From Couchioplanes azureus (GTDB lineage Bacteria; Actinomycetota; Actinomycetes; Mycobacteriales; Micromonosporaceae): 64,000 bases of DNA. Each line of letters opens with the position of its first letter. Position 1 is the stretch's first letter. Location: the NCBI RefSeq assembly GCF_014648355.1, contig NZ_BMQY01000010.1, positions 34,684-98,683 of the forward strand. The letters run 5' to 3'. Shown here one piece after another: positions 1 to 7,971 of this stretch. A program made the position numbers and the translations under genes. A model generated the notes under the pieces. That model saw only the letters and a list, made by a program, of their open reading frames with translations, did not search any database and was not told the origin of the DNA.

Positions 1-37
1 TGACATCGGTGTCCGCCGTTCGTGCTGGTCGTCGTGG

Positions 38-112
38 TGGTGGGCGCGGCAGGTTTCGAACCTGCGACCCCTCGCTTGTAAGGCGAGTGCTCTCCCGCTG
101 AGCTACGCGCCC
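38..112 (-). tRNA. tRNA-Val (anticodon UAC)
   Basis: On the minus strand this folds as a complete cloverleaf: the 7-bp acceptor stem pairs 106-112 with 42-48, there is a D-arm with AGCTCAG, and the anticodon stem has loop CTTACAA. The T-arm carries GTTCGAA and position 41 is the discriminator A. The anticodon TAC reads GUA valine codons. The CCA end appears to be genome-encoded (38-40 on the plus strand). Confidence 0.95.
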
Positions 113-150
113 GGCTTGTTCCGAGTAGCCGGAGTGGCCATCCTACCCGG

Positions 151-615
151 TCAGGCGAGCAGCTCGGCCAGCGCCTTCCGCCAGGCTCCCTGGTCGCGCC
201 GCTCTCCCGGGCCGTGCATCTCGGCGAAGCGGATGATGCCCGCCTTGTCGATGACGAAGGTTCCGCGGTTGGCGAAGCCCGCCTCTTCGTTGAAGATCCC
301 GTACGCCCGGGCCACGCCGCCGTGGGGCCAGAAGTCGGCCAGGAGGGGGAAGTCGTAGCCTTCTCGTTCCGCCCAGATCTTGTGGCTGTAGGCGGAGTCG
401 ACGCTGATCGTGAGGACCTGGACGTCGTCGTTGGCGTACGCCGGGAGGTTTTCCTTGATCTCGGCGAGCTCGCCCTGGCAGGTGCCGGTGAAGGCGAGGG
501 GGTAGAAGACCAGCAGGACCGCCTTGCGGCCGCGGAAGTCCGCGAGGGTGATCTCCTGGTTGTTCTGGTCCTTGAGGGTGAAGTCCGGCGCTTCGGTGCC
601 CGCGTCGATCAGCAT
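151..615 (-). CDS. ahpE: AhpE-type 1-Cys peroxiredoxin
   Basis: A 154-residue thiol peroxidase that reduces hydroperoxides and peroxynitrite in the cytoplasm. The thioredoxin-like fold is marked by APDFTL near residue 9 and by the peroxidatic cysteine motif PLAFTGTCQGEL (Cys about 46), which matches mycobacterial AhpE (153 residues). A resolving cysteine is absent, as expected for the 1-Cys class. I chose the ATG at 615 because the upstream extension of the open frame is Arg/Pro-rich and unlike the family. The next gene in the same direction is the DUF3052 gene, the same neighbour order as Rv2238c-Rv2239c of M. tuberculosis. Confidence 0.93.
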   Translation of the reverse strand: MLIDAGTEAPDFTLKDQNNQEITLADFRGRKAVLLVFYPLAFTGTCQGELAEIKENLPAYANDDVQVLTISVDSAYSHKIWAEREGYDFPLLADFWPHGGVARAYGIFNEEAGFANRGTFVIDKAGIIRFAEMHGPGERRDQGAWRKALAELLA

Positions 616-710
616 CCGGTAACGATAGACGGCCGTGGTGCAGGGCCGCGCGGCGGCGGGTCCGCGCGGCGGGTGGCCGCGACGTGGGCAGCGGCGGGTG
701 CGGGTGTCCG

Positions 711-1142
711 CTACTTCTTCTTGGCTCCGCGTGGGGAGACCAGCCTGGCCGCGGTCCAGTCCTTGCCGGCGTTCACCGTGGAGGTCTGCTGGAGGCCGGC
801 CGTGGGTGCGCTCTCGCTGACCTCGCTGGGTTCGACGTGGCCGTCGCGGCCCGCCTTCGGGGTCAGGAGCCACACCACGCCACTGTCTGCGAGCGGGCCC
901 AGTGCATCCGTGAGCAGTTCGAACAGGTCACCGTCGCCGTCGCGATACCAGAGCAGTACCGCGTCGACCACCTCGTCGGTGTCCTCGTCGACCAACTCGC
1001 CCACGCGTTCGGTCAGGGCGTCACGGAGATCCTCGTCGACGTCGTCGTCGTAGCCCATCTCCATGACCACCATGTTCGGCTCGAAGCCGAACCGGTCCGC
1101 CAGGCTGCGTACGCCGTCGGCCTGACCAGCGGTCGCGCTCAC
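711..1142 (-). CDS. DUF3052 family protein
   Basis: A 143-residue acidic protein rich in Asp and Glu, with a basic tail ending in AKKK. It matches the actinobacterial DUF3052 family, typified by Rv2239c, which sits beside ahpE and near aceE in mycobacteria; its function is unknown. The core carries the phrases MVVMEMGYDDDVDEDLRDAL and VDAVLLWYRDGDGDL. An AAGGAGGAATTCGAC-type ribosome site lies directly upstream of the start at 1142. The 95-bp gap to ahpE downstream suggests separate or loosely coupled transcription. No catalytic motif is visible. Confidence 0.85.
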   Translation of the reverse strand: MSATAGQADGVRSLADRFGFEPNMVVMEMGYDDDVDEDLRDALTERVGELVDEDTDEVVDAVLLWYRDGDGDLFELLTDALGPLADSGVVWLLTPKAGRDGHVEPSEVSESAPTAGLQQTSTVNAGKDWTAARLVSPRGAKKK

Positions 1143-1237
1143 TGTCGAATTCCTCCTTGCTGTTCACGACGATTCTGTGGGGGTAGTCCACACACTCGGG
1201 GGCTTGCGCGCAAGTGGCGCACCGCGTGTGTGGCAAT

Positions 1238-3505
1238 TTACCGCGCCAGCAGGGCGTGGGCACCCTGTGTGATGGCATCTTCCCCGATCAGGACGTGGTG
1301 CGCTGCCGGACCCAGCGGAACGGGCGAATCCGCGGCGGCGATCCGCCGGGCCGCCCCGACGAAACCGCCGTCCACCAGGGCCGCGAGGATTCCCTCGCCC
1401 ACGCCGCCGGAGCGCCTCGTCTCGTCGGCGATCAGGACCCGGCCGGTCGCCGCGGCCTCCCGGAGCAGGTCGGCCGCCGGCAGCGGGTTCAGCCAGCGGA
1501 GGTCCACCACCCGGGATCCGTACCCCTCGGCGGCGAGGCGGGCGGCTACCCGCAGCGACATCCGGACGCCGTTACCGTACGTGAGGATGGTCAGGTCCTC
1601 GGCGGACCCCACCGGATAGGTCCGGGCGCGGCCGATCGCGATGTGCGCGGCCGGCCACTGCGCCGGCGGCGCGTACGGCGCCAGCAGCTCGCCGTCGCCC
1701 TGCTGGAGCAGGTCGCGGGAGTGGTAGAGCGCCAGCGGCTCCAGGAACACGCTGACCGTGCCGTCCACGGCCGCCGCGGCCAGGCAGGAGCGCAGCATCG
1801 GCGCGGCGTCGGCCGCGCGGGCGGGCACGGCCAGCACCAGCCCGGGTACGTCGCGCAGCACGGCGACCGAGTTGTCGTTGCGGAAGTGGCCGCCGAACGC
1901 CTGCGGGCAGGCGAGGCCCGCGACCCGGACGACCATGGGATTGCGGAACGCCCCCTGCGAGAAGAAGGACATCGTGGCGGCTTCGCCGCGGAGCTGGTCC
2001 TCCGCGCTGTGCAGGCGGGCGAGGTACGGGATCTCCGGGATCGGCAGCAGGCCACCCAGTGCGGCGCCGGCTCCCAGGCCGAGGATGGACGTCTCGTCGC
2101 GCAGGGTGTCGAAGACCCGCTCGTCGCCGAAGCGCTCGCGCAGGTTGCTCGTGATGCCGTGCACGCCACCCCGCCCCGCGACGTCCTGTCCGTACAGGAT
2201 GGCGCCCGGAAGGGTGAGCAGCGCGTCGGTGAGGGTGGCGGTGATCGTCTGGGCGAGGGTGAGCGGTCCGCCCTGCTCGGGCAGCTTGCCGCCGAAGGCC
2301 CGGGCGCGGGCCGCCGAGCCGGCGCCGCTCGCCCGGGTGGCGGCGTCGGTCACGTGCCGGGCGACCCGCAGCGGACGGCGGGGTGCCAGCGGTGCCACGA
2401 TCTCGGCCGTGCCGGCGAGCCGGGGCTCGCCGAGGACCTCCTCGGCGAGCTTGCGGACCTGCCAGCCCAGCTCGTCGTAGCGGGTGAGCAGCTCCTCGCC
2501 GGTGGCGAAGCCGCCCTCGACCAGCAGCCGGGCGGTGGCGACCAGCGGATCGCGGTCCAGGCCGGGCGTGGGCTCGGGATGCCCGCCGGCGGCTCCCAGG
2601 AGCCGGACCGTGCTCAGATGCAGCACGGCGGGCCGGCGCTGCTCGCGGACCCAGTCCACGGCCGCCCGCGCGGTGTCGTACGCGGCCGCCGGATCGCAGC
2701 CGTCGGCGGCGAGATACCGCAGGCCGGGACGGGCGCGCAGGGTTTCGGCGACCCACCCCTGCGCGGCGGTGTCCTCGCAGACGAGCAGCAACGGCAGGCG
2801 GCGGCCGGTGTGCGCGTACCAGCCGATGGTGTTCAGGGCGGCCGTGGCGCCGACGTGGTCGACGGCCGCGCCGCCGAAGGAGGCGACCGCGACGGCGTCG
2901 TCGGGCCAGGGCGTCTCGACGTCGCGCAGCCCGGGGACGGCGGAGATGGCGTACGCGATGCCGACGGCGCGCGGCAGGTGCGCGGCCCCCGCCGAGGCGG
3001 CGGGAATGATCCGCAGGTCGGCCCGGCCGAAGATCTGGTGCCGGCCGCCGGCCAGCGGTTCGGCGGCCGCCGCGACGACGCCGCGCAGCACGTCCCGGGC
3101 CGCCTCGGCGAGCGGATCGACGTCCGGAGCGCCCGGTGCCGAGGCGGCGCGGACACAGTAGAACGCGCCGGAGCGGTGGTGCAGCAAGGCCGGATCGTCC
3201 GGGCGCAGGGCGGCGGCGACGGCCGCGTTCCCCTCGTGGCCGGACGAGCCGAGCGTGGCGAAACCCTCGTGGAAGCCGTGCAGCCAGCGCGCGGCGAGGT
3301 CGAGGTGGCGGCTCGTCGACTGGGCGTCGAACAGCTCGCGGGCACGGGCGCCGGTGAGCGCCGAGCCCTCGCTCACCGGGTCGGCGCCGGGCCGTGCGGC
3401 GGGGCCGGCGCCGGGCCCTCCGGCGCCGCCGGGGCGGGTCGCGCCCGGCCGCAGGGCCGAGACGGCGTCGCGGAAACGCTCGTCGAGCTTCTGCGGGGTG
3501 CTCAC
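1238..3505 (-). CDS. Thiamine-diphosphate-dependent 2-oxoacid dehydrogenase E1-like protein (alpha-beta fusion)
   Basis: A 755-residue protein resembling E1 components in which alpha-type and beta-type halves are fused. The N-terminal half (about 80-330) follows the E1-alpha layout. The C-terminal half (about 405-755) has the transketolase pyrimidine-binding layout (TLAQTITATL, ILYGQDVAGRGG, RVVDLRWLNPLP, VLIADETRRSGGVGE). The usual thiamine/Mg2+ motif Gly-Asp-Gly...Asn is altered: residues 209-213 read SFGGA with Asn225 kept, so the metal-ligand Asp is not evident. The open frame continues to 3691, but the extra N-terminus is unlike the family; I chose the GTG at 3505 (an ATG at 3517 is possible). 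No E2 or E3 gene is adjacent, so substrate and activity are uncertain. Confidence 0.75.
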   Translation of the reverse strand: MSTPQKLDERFRDAVSALRPGATRPGGAGGPGAGPAARPGADPVSEGSALTGARARELFDAQSTSRHLDLAARWLHGFHEGFATLGSSGHEGNAAVAAALRPDDPALLHHRSGAFYCVRAASAPGAPDVDPLAEAARDVLRGVVAAAAEPLAGGRHQIFGRADLRIIPAASAGAAHLPRAVGIAYAISAVPGLRDVETPWPDDAVAVASFGGAAVDHVGATAALNTIGWYAHTGRRLPLLLVCEDTAAQGWVAETLRARPGLRYLAADGCDPAAAYDTARAAVDWVREQRRPAVLHLSTVRLLGAAGGHPEPTPGLDRDPLVATARLLVEGGFATGEELLTRYDELGWQVRKLAEEVLGEPRLAGTAEIVAPLAPRRPLRVARHVTDAATRASGAGSAARARAFGGKLPEQGGPLTLAQTITATLTDALLTLPGAILYGQDVAGRGGVHGITSNLRERFGDERVFDTLRDETSILGLGAGAALGGLLPIPEIPYLARLHSAEDQLRGEAATMSFFSQGAFRNPMVVRVAGLACPQAFGGHFRNDNSVAVLRDVPGLVLAVPARAADAAPMLRSCLAAAAVDGTVSVFLEPLALYHSRDLLQQGDGELLAPYAPPAQWPAAHIAIGRARTYPVGSAEDLTILTYGNGVRMSLRVAARLAAEGYGSRVVDLRWLNPLPAADLLREAAATGRVLIADETRRSGGVGEGILAALVDGGFVGAARRIAAADSPVPLGPAAHHVLIGEDAITQGAHALLAR

Positions 3506-3717
3506 GCGACCCAGCATCGCCGACCCCGGCCGCCTCTGCCACCGCGCGGAGACCGGGTGACCGAGCCCGATTCGGCTGCGGGGGCCCGTACGGGCGTGCT
3601 CGGCTGGGCGGATGACGGTGTGGGCCGGGGTGGGCCGGGTCGTGCTCTGCGGACTGTGGTTCCTGGTCGTGGGGGCGTCCTTCCTGGCCATGGACCTCTA
3701 CATGTAAGACTCCGGTC

Positions 3718-4122
3718 ATGGACACCACGGTGATCACCGTCCGGACCGGCGCGAGCCCGGTCGTGTGTGACATCACGCGGGAGGCCGAGCGGTTCACCCA
3801 GGGCCGGGGTGACGGCCTGCTGCACGTGTTCGTCCCGCATGCCACCGCCGGGCTGGCGATCATCGAGACCGGCGCCGGCTCCGACGACGACCTGCTCACC
3901 GCCGTCGACGACCTGCTGCCCGCCGAGGACAAGTGGCGGCACCGGCACGGATCGCGCGGGCACGGCCGGGACCATGTGCTGCCCGCCTGGATCGCGCCGT
4001 ACGCGACGCTGCCGGTGATCGACGGCCGCATCGCCCTGGGCACCTGGCAGTCGATCTGCCTGGTCGATCCCAACGGCGACAACCCCGAGCGCCAGGTGCG
4101 CCTGAGCTTCCTGAGCGGCTGA
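3718..4122 (+). CDS. YjbQ/UPF0047 family protein
   Basis: A 134-residue single-domain protein of the secondary thiamine-phosphate synthase (YjbQ, UPF0047) family. It keeps the conserved HxxAG near residue 41, the HGSRGHGRDHVLPA block at about 79 to 92 with its metal-binding histidines, and the GTWQ...D.N motif near the C-terminus. Family members can show weak thiamine-phosphate synthase activity in vitro, but the cellular role is unknown. It is divergent from the ThDP-dependent E1-like gene and upstream of aceE, another ThDP enzyme, so a thiamine link is possible but inferred. Confidence 0.87.
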   Translation: MDTTVITVRTGASPVVCDITREAERFTQGRGDGLLHVFVPHATAGLAIIETGAGSDDDLLTAVDDLLPAEDKWRHRHGSRGHGRDHVLPAWIAPYATLPVIDGRIALGTWQSICLVDPNGDNPERQVRLSFLSG

Positions 4123-4129
4123 ACGAAGT

Positions 4130-4141
4130 TACTGGTCAGTA
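4130..4141. promoter_or_regulatory. Small palindrome upstream of aceE
   Basis: TACTG-GT-CAGTA, 5-bp arms around 2 bp, lies in the 147-bp gap between yjbQ and aceE. Position suggests a regulator site for aceE, but no promoter elements are clear and the arms are short. Confidence 0.25.
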
Positions 4142-4269
4142 CCTGTGTCGAGCGTCGCGTAGCCGGACCGTAGGCGTGACGCAAGCCGCCGCAAGGGGGC
4201 AGGATGGAACCATTCACGTGCGGTTCACACGATGGGCGCACGGACCGACTCCCGACAAGAGGAATGCCT

Positions 4270-7008
4270 GTGGCCACGGAACGCAAGCGCCCGGTGATCA
4301 GCGACGGCCTGCCGAGCCAGCTTCCGGACATCGACCCCGACGAGACGAACGAGTGGGTCGAGTCGCTCGACCAGGTCATCGACTCGCGCGATGCCAAGCG
4401 AGCCCGTTACGTGATGTTGCGCCTGCTCGAGCGGGCCCGGGAGCGACAGGTCGGGGTGCCGCCGCTGACCTCCACCGACTACATCAACACGATTCCGCCG
4501 GAGCGGGAGCCGTGGTTCCCCGGCGACGAGTTCGTGGAGCGGCGCATCCGGGCGTACATCCGGTGGAACGCGGCCATGCTGGTGCACCGGGCGCAGCGGC
4601 CCGAGATCGGCGTCGGCGGCCACATCTCGACGTACGCGTCGAGCGCCAGCCTCTACGAGGTCGGCATGAACCACTTCTTCCGCGGCAAGGACCACCCGGG
4701 CGGCGGCGACCACATCTTCTTCCAGGGCCACGCCTCCCCCGGCATGTACGCGCGGGCGTACCTCGAGGGTCGCCTCACCACCGACCAGCTCGACGGCTTC
4801 CGGCAGGAGCTGAGCCACCCGGGCGGCGGCCTGCCCTCCTACCCGCACCCGCGGCTGATGCCCAACTTCTGGGAGTTCCCGACGGTCAGCATGGGTCTCG
4901 GCCCGCTGAACGCGATCTACCAGGCCCGGTTCAACCGCTACCTGCACAACCGGGGGATCAAGGACACCAGCCAGCAGCACGTCTGGGCGTTCCTCGGCGA
5001 CGGCGAGATGGACGAGGTCGAGTCGCTCGGCGCGATCGGCCTGGCCGCCCGCGAGGAGCTCGACAACCTGACCTTCGTGATCAACTGCAACCTGCAGCGG
5101 CTCGACGGCCCGGTCCGCGGCAACGGCAAGGTCATCCAGGAGCTGGAGGCGTTCTTCCGGGGGGCGGGCTGGAACGTCATCAAGGTCATCTGGGGCCGGG
5201 AGTGGGACCCGCTGCTCGCGGCCGACACCGACGGTGCGCTGGTCAACCTCATGAACGTCACGCCGGACGGCGACTACCAGACCTACAAGGGCGAGTCCGG
5301 CGCGTACGTCCGGGAGCACTTCTTCGGGCGTGACCCGCGCACCCGCAAGATGGTCGAGCATATGAACGACGACGAGGTGTGGAACCTCAAGCGCGGCGGG
5401 CACGACTACCGCAAGCTCTACGCGGCGTACAAGGCGGCCTTGGAGCACACCGGCCAGCCGACGGTGATCCTCGCCAAGACCATCAAGGGCTGGACGCTGG
5501 GGTCGCACTTCGAGGCGCGCAACGCCACGCACCAGATGAAGAAGCTGACCCTGGACGACCTCAAGGGCTTCCGGGACCGGCTCTACCTCGACATCAGCGA
5601 CAAGCAGCTCGAGGAGAACCCGTACCTCCCGCCGTACTACCACCCCGGCGAGGGCTCGGACGAGCTGGAGTACCTCCGCGAGCGGCGCCGTGAGCTGGGC
5701 GGCTTCCTGCCGTCGCGGCGCACCACGACGATCCCGCTGGCGATCCCGTCGTCGGAGACGTTCGGCGGTGTCAAGCGGGGCTCGGGCAAGCAGAAGGTCG
5801 CCACCACCATGGCGTTCGTCCGCCTGCTCAAGGACGTCATGAAGGACAAGGACTTCGGCGCCCGCTGGGTGCCGATCATCCCGGACGAGGCGCGGACGTT
5901 CGGCATGGACTCGCTCTTCCCGACGCGCAAGATCTATTCGCCGCACGGCCAGACCTACACCTCGGTCGACCGCGAGCTCTTCCTGTCCTACAAGGAATCC
6001 ACCAGCGGGCAGATCCTGCACGAGGGCATCAACGAGGCCGGGTCCACCGCCAGCTTCATCGCCGCGGGCACGTCGTACGCGACCCATGGCGAGCCGATGA
6101 TCCCGCTGTACATCTTCTACTCGATGTTCGGCTTCCAGCGCACCGCGGACGAGTTGTGGGCGGCCGCCGACCAGATGACCCGCGGCTTCCTGCTCGGCGC
6201 GACCGCCGGGCGCACCACGCTGAACGGCGAGGGCCTGCAGCACGAGGACGGCCACTCGCTGCTGATCGCGGCGACGAACCCGGCGGTGGTCGCGTACGAC
6301 CCGGCGTTCGCGTTCGAGATCGCGCACATCATCGAGAACGGCCTGCACCGCATGTACGGCGAGCGGCAGGAGAACGTCTTCTACTACCTGACGGTCTACA
6401 ACGAGCCGATCCTGCAGCCGGCCGAGCCCGACGGGGTCGACGTGGAGGGTCTGCTCAAGGGCATCTACCGCTATGCGGCGGCGCCGGAGACCACCGGGCC
6501 CAGGGCGCAGCTGCTCGCGTCGGGCACGGGCATGCAGTGGGCGCTCAAGGCCCAGCAGCTGCTCGCCCAGGACTGGGGCGTGGCCGCCGACGTGTGGTCG
6601 GTGACCTCGTGGACCGAGCTGCGCCGCGACGCGGTCGAGGCCGAGGAGCACAACCTGCTCCACCCGGGCGACCAGCCGCGCAAGCCGTACATCCAGGCCA
6701 AGCTGGAGGGTACGGAGGGCCCGGCGATCGCGGTCAGCGACTGGATGCGGGCGGTGCCGGACCTGATCAGCCGCTGGGTGCCGAACGACTACACGTCGCT
6801 GGGCACCGACGGCTTCGGCATGAGCGACACCCGGCACGCGCTGCGCCGCCACTTCCACGTGGACGCGGAGTCGGTGGCGGTGGCGACGCTGCGCCAGCTC
6901 GCGCTGCGCGGCAAGGTGCCGTCGCACGTGCCGGCCGAGGCCGCCAAGAAGTACGCGATCGACGACGTGAACGCCGCCCCGGTCGGCGAGACCGGCGGCG
7001 ACAGCTGA
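4270..7008 (+). CDS. aceE: Pyruvate dehydrogenase E1 component, homodimeric type
   Basis: A 912-residue E1 that decarboxylates pyruvate on thiamine diphosphate and hands the acetyl group to a lipoyl-E2. It is the homodimeric AceE type: N-terminal ThDP domain with HISTYASSASLYEVG and FLGDGEMDE followed by N (the GDG...N metal motif), then pyrimidine-binding and C-terminal transketolase domains (QHEDGHSLL, YYLTVYNEP). Length fits actinobacterial AceE (about 900-920). The open frame reaches 4204, but AAGAGGA at 4257-4263 sits 6 nt before the GTG at 4270 and directly abuts the ATG at 4264, so GTG 4270 is preferred. No E2 or E3 gene lies nearby, as is usual in actinobacteria. A strong hairpin follows the stop. 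Confidence 0.97.
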   Translation: MATERKRPVISDGLPSQLPDIDPDETNEWVESLDQVIDSRDAKRARYVMLRLLERARERQVGVPPLTSTDYINTIPPEREPWFPGDEFVERRIRAYIRWNAAMLVHRAQRPEIGVGGHISTYASSASLYEVGMNHFFRGKDHPGGGDHIFFQGHASPGMYARAYLEGRLTTDQLDGFRQELSHPGGGLPSYPHPRLMPNFWEFPTVSMGLGPLNAIYQARFNRYLHNRGIKDTSQQHVWAFLGDGEMDEVESLGAIGLAAREELDNLTFVINCNLQRLDGPVRGNGKVIQELEAFFRGAGWNVIKVIWGREWDPLLAADTDGALVNLMNVTPDGDYQTYKGESGAYVREHFFGRDPRTRKMVEHMNDDEVWNLKRGGHDYRKLYAAYKAALEHTGQPTVILAKTIKGWTLGSHFEARNATHQMKKLTLDDLKGFRDRLYLDISDKQLEENPYLPPYYHPGEGSDELEYLRERRRELGGFLPSRRTTTIPLAIPSSETFGGVKRGSGKQKVATTMAFVRLLKDVMKDKDFGARWVPIIPDEARTFGMDSLFPTRKIYSPHGQTYTSVDRELFLSYKESTSGQILHEGINEAGSTASFIAAGTSYATHGEPMIPLYIFYSMFGFQRTADELWAAADQMTRGFLLGATAGRTTLNGEGLQHEDGHSLLIAATNPAVVAYDPAFAFEIAHIIENGLHRMYGERQENVFYYLTVYNEPILQPAEPDGVDVEGLLKGIYRYAAAPETTGPRAQLLASGTGMQWALKAQQLLAQDWGVAADVWSVTSWTELRRDAVEAEEHNLLHPGDQPRKPYIQAKLEGTEGPAIAVSDWMRAVPDLISRWVPNDYTSLGTDGFGMSDTRHALRRHFHVDAESVAVATLRQLALRGKVPSHVPAEAAKKYAIDDVNAAPVGETGGDS

Positions 7009-7017
7009 TCGAGCGCG

Positions 7018-7053
7018 AGAAGGGGGTGGCCGGAGCTCCGGCCACCCCCTTCT
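7018..7053. terminator. Intrinsic terminator after aceE
   Basis: A perfect 36-bp palindrome (18-bp arms with AGCT at the centre) starts 10 bp after the aceE stop and runs into TTT. It lies between aceE and the convergent reductase gene and could terminate both. Confidence 0.85.
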
Positions 7054-7092
7054 TTCGTCCCGGCGTCGGGCCGGGACGCTTCCCCGCCGGCG

Positions 7093-7626
7093 TCAGGCCG
7101 GGACGTACGTGACGACCTCGACGCCGGTCGTGGTGGTCCAGGTGCCGGTGTGGCGCAGGGCCACCTTGGTGCCCTCGTGCCAGAGCCGGCGGCCCTCGCC
7201 GACCACCACCGGGTAGATCATCAGCCGGTACTCGTCGACGAGGTTGTGCCGGGTCAGGTAGTTGAGCAGGTCGGCGCTGCCGTTGAGCAGCAGGTTGCCG
7301 GGCTCGGCCTTGAGCCCGGCCACCGCGTCGGCGACCTCGCCCCGCAGGAAGGTCGCGTTCCACTCGGGCTCGGTGAGCGTGGTGGTGGCGACGTGCTTGG
7401 GCATGGAGTTCATCTTCTTGCCGAAGTCTCCGGTGCTGGCCTCCATCTGCGGCCACGCGGCCTTGAAGCCCTCGTAGGTCTTGCGGCCGAGCAGCAGTGC
7501 GTCGGCCTCGGCGAGGTTGGCGTCCTGCCAGTTGCCGAGCTCGTCGTTGAAGTAGGGGCCGCTCCAGGCCGGTTCCTCGAAGACGCCGTCGAGGGTCACA
7601 TAGGAGACCGCCACCAGCTTGCCCAT
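7093..7626 (-). CDS. Dihydrofolate reductase-family (RibD C-terminal-like) protein
   Basis: A 177-residue single-domain protein of the RibD_C/DHFR-like family: N-terminal LVAVSYVTLDGVFEEP, LLLGRKTYEGF for nucleotide binding, and near the C-terminus YRLMIYPVVVGEGRRLW. Family members are NADPH-dependent reductases, mostly of unknown substrate. AGGAG lies 8 nt before the ATG at 7626, favouring it over the GTG at 7632. An unusually AT-rich leader of about 50 bp upstream contains an inverted repeat, so the gene may be locally regulated. It belongs to the block interposed between aceE and fasR. Confidence 0.85.
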   Translation of the reverse strand: MGKLVAVSYVTLDGVFEEPAWSGPYFNDELGNWQDANLAEADALLLGRKTYEGFKAAWPQMEASTGDFGKKMNSMPKHVATTTLTEPEWNATFLRGEVADAVAGLKAEPGNLLLNGSADLLNYLTRHNLVDEYRLMIYPVVVGEGRRLWHEGTKVALRHTGTWTTTTGVEVVTYVPA

Positions 7627-7653
7627 GTTCACTGCTCCTTTTTACTTCACAAT

Positions 7654-7684
7654 CTCGTTAAATAACCGAAAGTAAGTTATCGAG
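7654..7684. promoter_or_regulatory. AT-rich inverted repeat upstream of the reductase gene
   Basis: Nested arms CTCG(7654)...CGAG(7681) and ATAAC(7662)-N9-GTTAT(7676) lie in a stretch far richer in AT than its surroundings, 28 bp upstream of the ATG. This looks like a promoter with a dimeric repressor site; the regulator is not evident. Confidence 0.35.
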
Positions 7685-7752
7685 TTTCGTGGCGGCGGGT
7701 CAAGCGATCCTTCCGGTGGGGACCCGGATCCTCCAAGGCCCGAGGGAGTTTC

Positions 7753-7935
7753 GTGTTTCCCGCGGGGGGGGGCATGTGCGTCAGCTGGATCGGCATGCCG
7801 CAGGCACTCGGCCTGGTGCTCGGGCCCGCGCCGGCGGCGCCGATCGTCACTCACCTCGGCGGCCACGCCACCCTCTACGCGGCCACCGCCGCCGTCACCC
7901 TGCTCGGCGCGGTCATGATCCGCTCGGTGCCCTGA
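7753..7935 (+). pseudogene. Remnant of an MFS transporter C-terminus
   Basis: A 60-codon frame whose last 45 residues (GMPQALGLVLGPAPAAPIVT, then a second hydrophobic stretch ending in MIRSVP) look like the last two transmembrane helices of a major facilitator transporter. There is no room for the other ten helices: upstream is the AT-rich leader of the divergent reductase gene. A run of nine G near 7765 breaks the frame just before the recognisable part. It is most simply read as the 3' remnant of a deleted transporter gene, though it could be a chance hydrophobic frame. Confidence 0.4.
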
Positions 7936-7971
7936 CGGAGAAAGCGCAGACCGGCGCCGTAGGCTTGGTCC

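Noticed and set aside
1214..3733. 839-codon plus-strand frame over the E1-like gene
   Set aside because: Gly/Arg/Ala/Pro-rich translation typical of an antisense shadow; the minus-strand E1-like protein explains the region.
4225..6927. 900-codon open frame antisense to aceE
   Set aside because: Mirror of a highly conserved enzyme gene; composition of a GC-rich shadow frame, with no ribosome site or family resemblance.
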